A stretch of 64,000 bases of DNA from Effrenium voratum (lineage: Eukaryota; Sar; Dinophyceae; Suessiales; Symbiodiniaceae): contig CAUJNA010003494.1 of assembly GCA_963377175.1 (NCBI GenBank), positions 807,256 to 871,255 on the forward strand, read 5' to 3'. Each line of letters opens with the position of its first letter. Position 1 is the first letter of the stretch. The notes under the pieces were generated by a model. It made no database searches and was not told the DNA's origin. It saw only the letters and a program-made list of their open reading frames with translations. Positions 1 to 8,011 of this stretch are shown here, one piece after another. Position numbers and translations under genes: made by a program.

Positions 1-1934
1 TCTTCCGAGAAGGCAGTCTCATCAATTTCGTGCGCCACGTCCTGCTGCGCCGCCCACCAAGCCTCCCAGTCGGCAGTGTCTGGCAGCAATAAGCGGAGAG
101 CGTTGCCTTGCCAGCAGCTCGGACGCGCCGTCCGGTGGAGCCACGTGACGTAGCAGTACTTGTGCACCACGGCCAAGATATCAAAATTTTTCGCCTCCTG
201 CAGCGGCAAAGCCACCAGTCTTAAGAAGGTGCTGGACAGCAAAAATGAATAATTCAAGGTGAGCACCGACCACATGTAAAGGAAGACCAGACACTGGAAG
301 AGCGCCATGGCCGGCATACCACCAAGAGGCAACTCCGGAAAAACCTCCGCGGCAACAAGCATACGCTGCAGCGCTGCAAGCTCTTGCTGCAACTCCCGAC
401 TAGATGCCAGCAACTCGCTAGCGTAGGCAATCAAGCCTTGAGCGTCCTCCGCGCTCTGTATGACCCGGAACGAAAGCAAGGTCGCGTCCGAAGTAACGTC
501 AAGCAAGCAGTCCACCCCGCGCCGAGACAGCGTCTGCGCACCTGGCTGAAAGAGCACGCCTAGTGGGGCATCGCAAGGCAGCACCAAGCACAGCGCGGTG
601 TCCTCCACGTCGGCCGCGGCAGATTGGGCCACCTCTGGCGCGAAGGACACCCTTTTCTTTTTCTTGGCGCTGGGCGCAGCCGCGGCGTGGGCAGAGTCGT
701 CCTGCACGTCAGCCCACGCAGGTCTGCGAGTCGTGGCTGCTTTCGGGGAGGCGGTCAGAAAAGACGCACCTTCCCCGGCAGCGGCGGGCAGAAAAGCCGC
801 ACCACTGCCAGAGGCTGCTCTTGGGGAAGCGTTCAAAAAAGCCGCAACAGACGCTGCTTCCGGGGAGGTGGTCAGAAAAGACGCACCATCCCCAGTAGAA
901 ATGAAGTGCTCGTGTATTTCCGCTGCAAGCGTGTCCCAAGGCGTGCTGAGCTGAAAGGGACAGGCGCACAAGCCACAGCGCTCCGGGAAAGCTTGCTGCA
1001 GAGCGCGCATGATAGGGCACCAGTGGCGGGCCATACGCACGCGGGAAGCTTGCTGAAGTACAGCGCGGCCTTGAGCGGTAAGGGCAGCGAGGCCGGCGCC
1101 TTCCAGCCAGTCTGCCAGCCAAGCTTTTCTGAGGGGCGTGCCGCGCTCGGCGGCAGCCGCTTGGATGAACTTGCGCGTGTCGAGGCAAATATCGCTGTAG
1201 CCAGCGGATACAGTCGTGGACGTCTCTCGAAGGTCCTTGTCCAACAGCTGCACGCTGTGCAAGTGCGCCGGAACTCGGCCGCCAAGGAACATCCGTCGGG
1301 TGCGCGACACCACCAGGTCCGCCTGTCGGAAGCAGACTTTCGCCGCCTTGTTGTCGCGGCATTGAGCTGCTTCGCTCAGCTCCGCTTGCACTCGCCGCTC
1401 CGCGGCCCACTGCCAAGTAAACCTTCGCTGCTGGATCCCCAGCAGGTCGTAAAGAAGCTGGAGCACAAAGTATAGCATCCGCGAAGAGAACACGCTGCGA
1501 TGCTTGCCAGCATTGCAAAGACAAATCAGCCGGACCTGTGGCACTTTCTTGCCTTTGCACACGTGGCGCAGCCAGCACACCACAGTCAAAGTCAAGGCCC
1601 ACATGGCGTTGAACAAATAATTGTCGCCACCCTGCTCGAACTGATGCCAGAGACAGCCACCGTCCAGCGTGTGCTTCCAGCAGCTGTGCACCCTGTGTGC
1701 AGTCATGAAGTCATCAAGCCAGAGCAGCAACGCCGGCACCACCACTGTAGTGGAAGCTAAAGCCTCGGTCAAGCCATCCCGATCGGCCTTGGCCCCGTCA
1801 AAATCCGAGTCCCATCTCGGGTGGCAAACGTCCGTTTTGCCACCGGCGTAAAAGCCAATCCAAGAAGGCAGGTCGGACACCGAGTCTCGCAGAAGGTCTG
1901 CCAGCAACACAAATGCCGGATTCGGCGCAGCCAT
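1..1934 (-). CDS. Large hypothetical protein with a CX5R-like motif, open at the window edge
   Basis: Codon-by-codon reading from the ATG at 1934 stays open for 644 codons to base 1, so the C-terminus lies outside the window. I do not recognise the family. Visible features are a hydrophobic stretch near residues 108-123; the motif CNAGKHRS at 140-147, which fits the C-x5-R-S loop of cysteine-based phosphatases and the RapZ C-terminal domain; a low-complexity region at about 348-397 made of hairpin-encoded peptides (GASFLTT, VAAFLNA, GAAFLPA, GASFLTA); a basic patch AKKKKRV near 422; and a second hydrophobic stretch near 542-560. The start is chosen because it begins ATGGCT like neighbouring genes, with a hairpin ending 6 nt upstream and an upstream box about 260 nt away. 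A phosphatase role is only suggested by one motif. It is the last visible gene of the minus-strand series. Confidence 0.7.
   Translation of the reverse strand, partial: MAAPNPAFVLLADLLRDSVSDLPSWIGFYAGGKTDVCHPRWDSDFDGAKADRDGLTEALASTTVVVPALLLWLDDFMTAHRVHSCWKHTLDGGCLWHQFEQGGDNYLFNAMWALTLTVVCWLRHVCKGKKVPQVRLICLCNAGKHRSVFSSRMLYFVLQLLYDLLGIQQRRFTWQWAAERRVQAELSEAAQCRDNKAAKVCFRQADLVVSRTRRMFLGGRVPAHLHSVQLLDKDLRETSTTVSAGYSDICLDTRKFIQAAAAERGTPLRKAWLADWLEGAGLAALTAQGRAVLQQASRVRMARHWCPIMRALQQAFPERCGLCACPFQLSTPWDTLAAEIHEHFISTGDGASFLTTSPEAASVAAFLNASPRAASGSGAAFLPAAAGEGASFLTASPKAATTRRPAWADVQDDSAHAAAAPSAKKKKRVSFAPEVAQSAAADVEDTALCLVLPCDAPLGVLFQPGAQTLSRRGVDCLLDVTSDATLLSFRVIQSAEDAQGLIAYASELLASSRELQQELAALQRMLVAAEVFPELPLGGMPAMALFQCLVFLYMWSVLTLNYSFLLSSTFLRLVALPLQEAKNFDILAVVHKYCYVTWLHRTARPSCWQGNALRLLLPDTADWEAWWAAQQDVAHEIDETAFSE
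744..893. repeat. Three AGAAAA-loop hairpins (plus one degenerate) inside coding sequence
   Basis: Hairpins lie at 744-777 (outer arms CGGGGA/TCCCCG), 777-809 (GGCAG/CTGCC) and 862-893 (GGGGA/TCCCC), with a decayed copy around 820-860. Inner cores are GTC-AGAAAA-GAC or GGC-AGAAAA-GCC. All are in frame in the minus-strand gene and read as FLT or FLP peptides. Confidence 0.85.
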
Positions 1935-1940
1935 GGCGAC

Positions 1941-2044
1941 GCCAGGCGGGCAGAAAAGCCGCGCCTAGGCTACTGCAGTTGCCAGGCGGGCAGAAAAGCC
2001 GCGCCAAGCAAGTTGCCAGGCGGGCAGAAAAGCCGCACCCAGCA
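1941..2044. repeat. Cluster of three AGAAAA-loop hairpins upstream of a start codon
   Basis: Three copies with core GGC-AGAAAA-GCC at 1941-1970, 1978-2010 and 2013-2044. The inner arms GGCG/CGCC are followed by short outer arms such as TTGC/GCAA. The nearest copy ends 6 nt upstream of the ATG at 1934, in the presumed 5' leader. Confidence 0.85.
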
Positions 2045-2203
2045 AAAGCAGAACCAAACAAAACTTGCGAGGCTGCGCGTGTGCTGTGATGTGATGTGTG
2101 TGGCGATGAGCCTTTAGGTAGACCTTGCGTGTGCGTGTGTGTGTGTGTGTGTGCTGTGCGGTGTTTTTGTGATGCTGTTGAAGTATGCCAGTTGACTCAT
2201 GCC
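2045..2203 (-). promoter_or_regulatory. GT-rich leader and upstream GGCATGAG box
   Basis: Upstream of the left-edge gene the plus strand is GT-rich, including a (GT)n run near 2131-2153. The box GACTCATGCC lies at 2194-2203 (minus-strand GGCATGAGTC), embedded in a 35-nt block that recurs at 4219-4255. Related boxes lie 150-260 nt upstream of five genes here. A promoter or leader role is inferred from position only. Confidence 0.4.
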
Positions 2204-3012
2204 TGATGTGAGGCTTTGAGCAGGTCGAGCATTTTCAAAAATCAGTCATTTCAACATGAGGTAAGCCAACGTTGACAGCAAGGTGCCCTGCAAAATTCCC
2301 GATGTCGGGAGCCTCGTTTTTCAAAAAACCAACCACACAGGAGACTTTGTATTCTGACAAACTTCTTTGTGGCAGTAGAGCGAAACCACAAAAAAAGCAC
2401 CGACCAGAGGTGATCAACTTCCTTCAAAATGTTATCGAATGCTTACAGCAATGGTGGTTCCCCATAAAAAAATGGTGGCTCCTAGTAGGGACACAAATCA
2501 CGGACCCGTAGTAGCGCGACCTATTCTTTGGATCAATGAAGTCTTCCATGGTACCAATCACAACACATGTGGATTCAAAAACCTCGTGCAATTCAGCTAC
2601 CTGCAATTTCCCATTTCAATGCTTGGTACTTGTCTCACGTATGTTTGATTATAGCTGCTTAGAGACCCATCGTACTTGATTCAATCCCCATGGTTTCCAA
2701 GGCCAGGGGTACCCCTATTCTGAGACCTACGTATTTCGTGGCAAGTGAATCTGGACTTCCAAGGAATGTGAATGAGCTAGGGGGCTAGCATGGGACAACA
2801 TGCGAACTGATGTCAAAATAAAGGGACCCTTTTTGGTAATCCTTGAAGGGAAAACAAAAGAATCCAACCACCTCCAAACGGTTTACACTATTTGCGAACT
2901 GAGTGCTAGAATTACTACAAACACGCATGTGTCAATCCGAGTAGTTTTCTTCGCAAATCGGCTGCTGACTCCTTCACTCCTGCCAAGTAACACGGCTGCG
3001 CCGGCGCGGCGC
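2204..3012. other. Intergenic spacer without a recognisable gene
   Basis: About 800 bases between the upstream box of the left-edge gene and the 3' hairpins of the next gene. Only short unsupported ORFs are present. No hairpin copies, RNA gene or conserved motif was recognised. Confidence 0.5.
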
Positions 3013-3049
3013 AAGTATACGGCGATCAGAAAAGATGCACCGTATACTT
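3013..3049. repeat. AGAAAA-loop hairpin with long perfect outer arms
   Basis: The outer arms AAGTATACGG and CCGTATACTT are perfect inverted repeats of 10 bp. They enclose the core ATC-AGAAAA-GAT, where the usual GTC/GAC pair has changed on both sides. The copy lies in non-coding sequence downstream of the 3110-4012 gene. Confidence 0.9.
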
Positions 3050-3084
3050 CCTGCAACTGCTCGTGCAACAGCTTGCACGGCGCT

Positions 3085-3116
3085 GAGGAGGCGGTCAGAA
3101 AAGACACACCTACCTC
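3085..3116. repeat. AGAAAA-loop hairpin overlapping a stop codon
   Basis: Core GTC-AGAAAA-GAC with outer arms GAGG/CCTC. The minus-strand TAG stop of the upstream gene (plus bases 3110-3112) lies inside the right arm. Confidence 0.8.
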
Positions 3117-4012
3117 GCTGTGGCCTGGCTGCGGCCAGTATAGCCTGTGGCCGCAGACAACCTCGAGCTGTTGGCATCACGCTCACGGCGCTCTTTGCGG
3201 GACTTTTCTCTCATGCACGTTTGATCCACGCTCCACGATGAGCGCTCTGCCATGAACTGCACAAGTCCCTGTGCAATGTGCGCTTGAGCATGACCCGGCA
3301 AGTGATGCCGCAAAGACTTCCAGAACTGCGGCCCAGACTCTCCTAAGACATCGTACGCTGCCTGCATGTCCTCCGGCACTGCCTCCCTGGGCCGAAACAC
3401 AAAATCAGGATGCTGGTCCATGAAACGTTGCATTCGCGCTTCCGCCTCAGACAAATCACGCGCAGTCATGTCAGCTTTGCGGAACCCCTTCGCCTTTCCT
3501 TTTTTGCCGGCGTTCGACCCACCTTTTTTGCCGGCGGCTTTCGCACCGCTTTTTTTTCCAGTCCCATGCCAGCCGTACATGTTTGCCCATTGATCAGTGC
3601 CTGGAGGAAGCGGGGGCCACGGTGGGGGGAACCCTTTTCCCCACCACATGTTCCAGCCTGGCGGTTGGTGGTACAGTGATGCTGGCGGATTCGTCCATGC
3701 GGCAGAGACACTCGAGCCAGTATCATCGCATCCGCCAGCTGAGGAAGCAGGAGGTCGCGGGCTTCCAGGCGCAGTGGAGGCGGTCAGAAAAGACGCACCA
3801 GATGAATACTGCGCGGGGGCACTTGCGGCATTTGACTGCGCCGCATTTGGAATGTCTTCAAGGGCATTCATGCTTTTGATCACGATTTCTTTCGGAATGT
3901 TGCCTTTCTCGTAGTTGTCCAGAACACCGCCCCAAAACATTGCCGGACCCGGTGGCAGCATCTGGCCAAATCGCTTTGCCAGCGCAAGAAAATCGGCATC
4001 CACGTGAGCCAT
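3110..4012 (-). CDS. Hypothetical 300-residue protein with basic Gly/Lys tract
   Basis: The protein starts MAHVDADF. An ORF start 69 nt further upstream would translate two hairpins, so the ATGGCT at 4012 is preferred; a hairpin begins 6 nt upstream of it. The N-terminal part (LALAKRFGQMLPPG) is followed by a Ser/Ala/Pro-rich region holding the hairpin peptide GASFLTA, a Pro/Trp-rich segment, then a Lys/Gly/Ala-rich tract at about 150-178 that could bind nucleic acid. The C-terminal segment has FWKSLRHHL, a Trp, and a run of Arg and Glu, and resembles the C-terminal part of the 4930-5394 product, suggesting paralogy. No known family was recognised. An upstream box at 4228-4237 lies 216 nt before the start. 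Confidence 0.65.
   Translation of the reverse strand: MAHVDADFLALAKRFGQMLPPGPAMFWGGVLDNYEKGNIPKEIVIKSMNALEDIPNAAQSNAASAPAQYSSGASFLTASTAPGSPRPPASSAGGCDDTGSSVSAAWTNPPASLYHQPPGWNMWWGKGFPPPWPPLPPGTDQWANMYGWHGTGKKSGAKAAGKKGGSNAGKKGKAKGFRKADMTARDLSEAEARMQRFMDQHPDFVFRPREAVPEDMQAAYDVLGESGPQFWKSLRHHLPGHAQAHIAQGLVQFMAERSSWSVDQTCMREKSRKERRERDANSSRLSAATGYTGRSQATAR
3779..3805. repeat. AGAAAA-loop hairpin in coding sequence
   Basis: Core GTC-AGAAAA-GAC at 3783-3794, in frame as GASFLTA in the 3110-4012 gene. The outer arms are poorly matched at this copy. Confidence 0.7.
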
Positions 4013-4018
4013 GGCGCT

Positions 4019-4088
4019 GCCTGGCGGGCAGAAAAGCCGCGCGCAGGCTCGCACGTTGTCAGGCGGGCAGAAAAGCCGCACCAGGCAA
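4019..4088. repeat. Pair of AGAAAA-loop hairpins upstream of a start codon
   Basis: Copies at 4019-4048 (outer arms GCCTG/CAGGC) and 4056-4088 share the core GGC-AGAAAA-GCC. The first ends 6 nt from the ATG at 4012. Confidence 0.85.
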
Positions 4089-4218
4089 TATAAAAAAAAA
4101 AGCTGCGAGATGTGCTCGTGCGTGTGGTGTGATGTGCTTCTATGCGTGTGGTGTGTGTGTGTGAGCTGTGTGTCGATCCGTGATGCTGTGGTTTGTGATG
4201 CTGCTGTGGTGCTGCATC

Positions 4219-4255
4219 ATGCCAGTTGGCTCATGCCTAAAGTGAGGCTTTGAGC
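4219..4255 (-). promoter_or_regulatory. Upstream GGCATGAG box
   Basis: GGCTCATGCC at 4228-4237 sits in a block that is nearly identical to 2187-2220 and includes GTGAGGCTTTGAGC. It is separated from the start of the 3110-4012 gene by hairpins and a GT-rich leader. Regulatory function is inferred from recurrence and position. Confidence 0.4.
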
Positions 4256-4278
4256 CATTGCAGCACGCATTGCGGAGA

Positions 4279-4800
4279 TTATACCTGCAAAGTTCTCGGT
4301 ACTGCCCGTATATTTAAGTCACCGAAGACAACACCAGCGGTTCCCCAATTTGAAGGCGTCCTGTTTTTAAACAAATCTATTTGACTGACTACTGAGCGAC
4401 GATCAATGAGCTGCTGAGCACATGCTTTTCGTTTTTTAGTACAGTCCGTGTATTCACGACCAGGAAAAAAACACGAGGTACCCGAAAGCCCTATGTTTTT
4501 TAAGGAGCCTGAAATGAATTTCGGTAAGTAAGCCCTGAACGACAGCCATGTGTTGTCTCGATGGTATTCTACAAAAATTCCATCTGTGCTGCCGTCATGC
4601 CTTGCTTCGGAGACCCCAGCCCGTTTGGTTTTCCGTGCTCGCGAGGCCCAGAATACGTCGGGCAGCATATGGGCGGCCAGAAAAAGCGCACCCACATGCG
4701 TGTTGTCAACTTCGCTGCCACAAAAAAGCATGCCACTTGTGCACAAGGCTCCACAAAGCGGGCAGGCAAAGCCAAACGGGCAAGTGGCTGCAGTATCCAC
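4279..4800 (-). CDS. Small hypothetical protein with N-terminal Cys cluster
   Basis: This is a 173-residue ORF starting MDTAAT. The N-terminal region has closely spaced cysteines (CPLCGALC, then a further Cys) like a small zinc-binding knuckle. A hairpin copy is read in frame as GALFLAAH near residue 40, and another hairpin lies 21 nt upstream of the ATG, as for other genes here. The remainder has no recognised domain. The usual upstream box was not seen, so the ORF could instead be a downstream remnant of the 4930-5394 gene. I do not recognise the family. Confidence 0.4.
   Translation of the reverse strand: MDTAATCPFGFACPLCGALCTSGMLFCGSEVDNTHVGALFLAAHMLPDVFWASRARKTKRAGVSEARHDGSTDGIFVEYHRDNTWLSFRAYLPKFISGSLKNIGLSGTSCFFPGREYTDCTKKRKACAQQLIDRRSVVSQIDLFKNRTPSNWGTAGVVFGDLNIRAVPRTLQV
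4669..4697. repeat. AGAAAA-loop hairpin, slightly degenerate
   Basis: Outer arms ATGGGCG/CACCCA with GGCC on the left. The loop has one extra A. The copy is in frame in the 4279-4800 ORF. Confidence 0.7.
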
Positions 4801-4820
4801 AAGGGTTGCACGTGCTCAAT

Positions 4821-4936
4821 GAACTAGCGCCGATCAGAAAAGATGCACCACTAGTTCAAGCCTTTAAGACCAAAATCCACAAATAATGCCTTTGCAAGTG
4901 AGCAAGTTGCGATCAGAAAAGATGCACCACTAGCTC
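4821..4936. repeat. Two AGAAAA-loop hairpins at a gene end
   Basis: Copies at 4821-4857 (outer arms GAACTAG/CTAGTTC) and 4900-4936 (GAGC/GCTC) both have the core ATC-AGAAAA-GAT. The minus-strand stop codon of the 4930-5394 gene (plus bases 4930-4932) lies in the right arm of the second copy. Confidence 0.85.
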
Positions 4937-5394
4937 GTGTCTGAGCTGGTGCCTGGAGCAGGCACCAGCCGTGCTTCTTGTGCGCCGCTTGCCGAAGATG
5001 CTGCCCGCTGGCGCTGTTGCATTTCTTCGTGCCTCCAGCCACGGCTGTAGAAGCAGCACTCATCGAACAGTCGCAGATACTCTTTGCGCAGCCGCTCATT
5101 CTTTGTGTACTTGATCTCCTTCCAGCCGCTGTGCTCCTGGAGAACTTCCAAGACAAAAATGGCATCCGCCTCATCGAGATGCTTGCGCAGCGCAAGCCAA
5201 AACACTGGAGACTCCCGAATCTCTCGAAGTAACTCGCGTGCCCGCGCGGGCGGCTCTTCAGTCCTCGCTGCACAGCGGGCGTCGCAGGCGTCCGATCGCG
5301 CCCACTCCATTTTCTCGTGCATGCCCCAGCCGGAAACTTTCCAGCGGCTGGCATCCACATGCTTCGGCAGACGACTGGTCGCCGAGTTCTCCAT
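4930..5394 (-). CDS. Hypothetical 154-residue protein, paralogue of the 3110-4012 product
   Basis: The protein starts MENSATSR. A longer reading with no in-frame stop exists, but it would translate an upstream hairpin and a poly-Phe tract, so the ATG next to the hairpin is preferred. The middle of the protein is charged and helical, with RESPVFWLALRKHL, a downstream HSGW and ERLRKEY, matching in order the FW-LR-HL, Trp and basic blocks of the 3110-4012 product. The C-terminal part is Glu/Gln/Ala-rich. A GGCTCATGCC box lies 201 nt upstream. The family is not recognised; it may be cargo of the mobile element. Confidence 0.55.
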   Translation of the reverse strand: MENSATSRLPKHVDASRWKVSGWGMHEKMEWARSDACDARCAARTEEPPARARELLREIRESPVFWLALRKHLDEADAIFVLEVLQEHSGWKEIKYTKNERLRKEYLRLFDECCFYSRGWRHEEMQQRQRAASSASGAQEARLVPAPGTSSDTS

Positions 5395-5425
5395 CGCGTT
5401 TGCGGTCAGAAAAGACGCACAAGCG
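5395..5425. repeat. AGAAAA-loop hairpin adjoining a start codon
   Basis: Core GTC-AGAAAA-GAC at 5405-5416 with imperfect outer arms. It directly adjoins the ATG of the 4930-5394 gene and is followed by a poly-A run. Confidence 0.75.
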
Positions 5426-5594
5426 AAAAAAAAAAAAAAAAGGCGACAACTTGCTCGGATGTGGTAGCTAGCTAAAGCTGGTCCAACACTTCTGTTGAGA
5501 TTGTTTGCAGTGAGACAGCTGCTGTGTTTGGTAGTGCTTGCTGATGCTGTGTGTTGATGGCAGTTGGTGTGTTTGGCTGGTGGTAACCGCATCT

Positions 5595-5604
5595 GGCTCA
5601 TGCC
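5595..5604 (-). promoter_or_regulatory. Upstream GGCATGAG box
   Basis: GGCTCATGCC lies 201 nt upstream of the 4930-5394 gene. A duplicate is at 7369-7378 in the second unit of the tandem duplication, where no gene start follows. Confidence 0.35.
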
Positions 5605-6050
5605 CAAAAGAGCTAGAGCCGAACAGCAACGGCACGGCCGAGACCCCATTTGAGGTGCAGCTTTCGCCATATGTCACAACTGTCGAGGACTATCACTGTT
5701 TCGAACAAAACAACCACTAGGTGATCGCTGAAAACAGAGAAGTCACATGAAAGTGCAAAAAAGGAGCGCAGGGTGCTGAAGCAAGGTGCAGCGAACTGCA
5801 ACGACAAAACAACACATGCCGACCGACCTTCCCATAACATAACTGTTTTGTCAGCGCGCCGAGTCTTTACAGTGCTTTCCAAGACTCAACATGAACAAAA
5901 GTACAACAGCTCGTGCAGGATGTGTGCCTACCTTCCTATAACATAACACGTGCCGACTTTCCTGCCAACATGCCAGTCACCGTATCTTTTTGCTATGACG
6001 CCTGCCTTCTGCGTGCCTCAAATCCCTGACAGCAATACTCCAAACTGGCA

Positions 6051-6222
6051 ACGGCGGTCAGAAAAGACACGCCTCTTGAGTCAGGCAAGGGAATGTAGCC
6101 AGCATCTCTGATAGTGGCTTTGCGCGGCACGCATGGCGGCGGCTAGACAGCACGGACAGATGGTAACCGAGCAGCAGCAGCATGCCGGGATGACAACGGC
6201 GGTCAGAAACGACGCACCGCTG
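6051..6222. repeat. Two AGAAAA-type hairpins in a spacer, duplicated at 7824-7995
   Basis: Cores are at about 6057-6068 (GTC-AGAAAA-GAC) and 6202-6213 (GTC-AGAAAC-GAC, variant loop). The second copy lies just downstream of the RPA-fragment stop codon. Both are repeated about 1,773 bases further right. Confidence 0.75.
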
Positions 6223-6238
6223 AATTCAGCGAAGAGCT

Positions 6239-7284
6239 TCACTCGGCAGTATAGCTTGGAGATGCGAGCATATTGCGGACACATTGCACCTTGCTATTTG
6301 GTGTCTGCTGCGTAAACTCTTCAGGTGGCACACGCTTTCGTGAGTTGCCCATGTCCATGTCTTGTCTTTGCCACTGTAGCCTCTCTTGCCACGCTTGCGC
6401 GTCGACGTTGGAAGAGTGCTGCAGCACTTGCCAGGCTTCAATATTTCCCTTTGCTACAACAGGCCTGGCAATGATTCGAAAGGTCGCATTTGGAAGCAAC
6501 TCTCTGCCCAAGTCAAGCAATGCAGTAGTCGAAACCAGCCATGACAATGTCATCTTCGGACGTGACTCGCTGCCAAGATCCGATGCCTCAACGCTCACAC
6601 GCAAGCCGGCTTCGTCTGCCTCCTGTCGATTTTGCGGCTTTTTATTTCCGATCTGTACCAGTAACTCGACGCAATCGAGCAAGCAATCCTTCGGCCCTGT
6701 GATTTGTCCCAGCGGCATCTACAACAACCTCCTCTGCTCGCACCGCAGGAATTCCACTGCAGCCGCCGCTCGCTGAAAAACGTAATAAAGGCTTCGCAGT
6801 GCCAGTCCATGTCTGTGGCAGCATCCGAATCTGTAAAACCTGTAAATAGTTGCGCGCCGCGCGACTTTGCCAAGCCTCCTCCTCCATGATCGCAAGTCGC
6901 ACAGAAAAGTTCAAGCCGCGTAGTGTTTGCAGTACAGTAAGCTGATCTTGAGGCTCGATGCTTCCAGGAGTAGTGATGCCGGCTGATGCAAACATTTCGT
7001 CTGCTTGCGCAGTAAACATTTTGGCTTCCAGCAATCCTGTGTGGTCCACAAGTTGCACGTCGATTGCATAGCACCGACGCTGCGCGCCTTCGTGCTGAGC
7101 ACAGGCACTCTTGAAGCACTCGGAGCAGCCAGTATAATGCCAATCCAAGGCGGTGCGCCGAGGATTAATGTCCACCAGGGTGACCCACGGGACTTCCCAA
7201 ACTTCCGCGTTATCAAACTTGCGGCAGCCAGACGACGGCAGAAAGCAATCTAATGTCGACGCGGAAACATAAATGGCACGCGCC
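6239..7284 (-). pseudogene. Truncated, frameshifted copy of the RPA-like gene
   Basis: This is the left unit of the tandem duplication. It corresponds to residues from about 295 to the end of the intact gene at 8012-9943. It lacks the N-terminal OB folds and has no start of its own. A one-base difference near 6708 (TCCC here, CTC in the intact copy) splits it into two frames. The zinc-ribbon OB fold is retained in the upstream piece. An apparent ORF starting at 7451 crosses the duplication junction into unrelated sequence and is not meaningful. Confidence 0.9.
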
Positions 7285-7368
7285 TGAGACAGCTGCTGTG
7301 TTTGGTAGTGCTTGCTGATGCTGTGTGTTGATGGCAGTTGGTGTGTTTGGCTGGTGGTAACCGCATCT

Positions 7369-8011
7369 GGCTCATGCCCAAAAGAGCTAGAGCCGAACAG
7401 CAACGGCACGGCCGAGACCCCATTTGAGGTGCAGCTTTCGCCATATGTCACAACTGTCGAGGACTATCACTGTTTCGAACAAAACAACCACTAGGTGATC
7501 GCTGAAAACAGAGAAGTCACATGAAAGTGCAAAAAAGGAGCGCAGGGTGCTGAAGCAAGGTGCAGCGAACTGCAACGACAAAACAACCATGCCGACCGAC
7601 CTTCCCATAACATAACTGTTTTGTCAGCGCGCCGAGTCTTTACAGTGCTTTCCAAGACTCAACATGAACAAAAGTACAACAGCTCGTGCAGGATGTGTGC
7701 CTACCTTCCTATAACATAACACGTGCCGACTTTCCTGCCAACATGCCAGTCACCGTATCTTTTTGCTATGACGCCTGCCTTCTGCGTGCCTCAAATCCCT
7801 GACAGCAATACTCCAAACTGGCAACGGCGGTCAGAAAAGACACGCCTCTTGAGTCAGGCAAGGGAATGTAGCCAGCATCTCTGATAGTGGCTTTGCGCGG
7901 CACGCATGGCGGCGGCTAGACAGCACGGACAGATGGTAACCGAGCAGCAGCAGCATGCCGGGATGACAACGGCGGTCAGAAACGACGCACCGCTGAATTC
8001 AGCGAAGAGCT
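7369..8011. other. Duplicated spacer, no gene
   Basis: Right-hand copy of the spacer at 5595-6238. It holds a GGCATGAG box at 7369-7378 and hairpins near 7824-7847 and 7968-7995. No other feature was recognised. Confidence 0.6.

Noticed and set aside
709..1602. 297-residue minus-strand ORF
   Set aside because: It is a shadow frame of the larger ORF open from 1934 to base 1. The hairpin-derived FLTA peptides, the ATGGCT start and the upstream elements fit the larger frame.
6642..7451. 269-residue minus-strand ORF
   Set aside because: It crosses the tandem-duplication junction, so its N-terminus is chimeric spacer sequence. Only the RPA-derived part has meaning.
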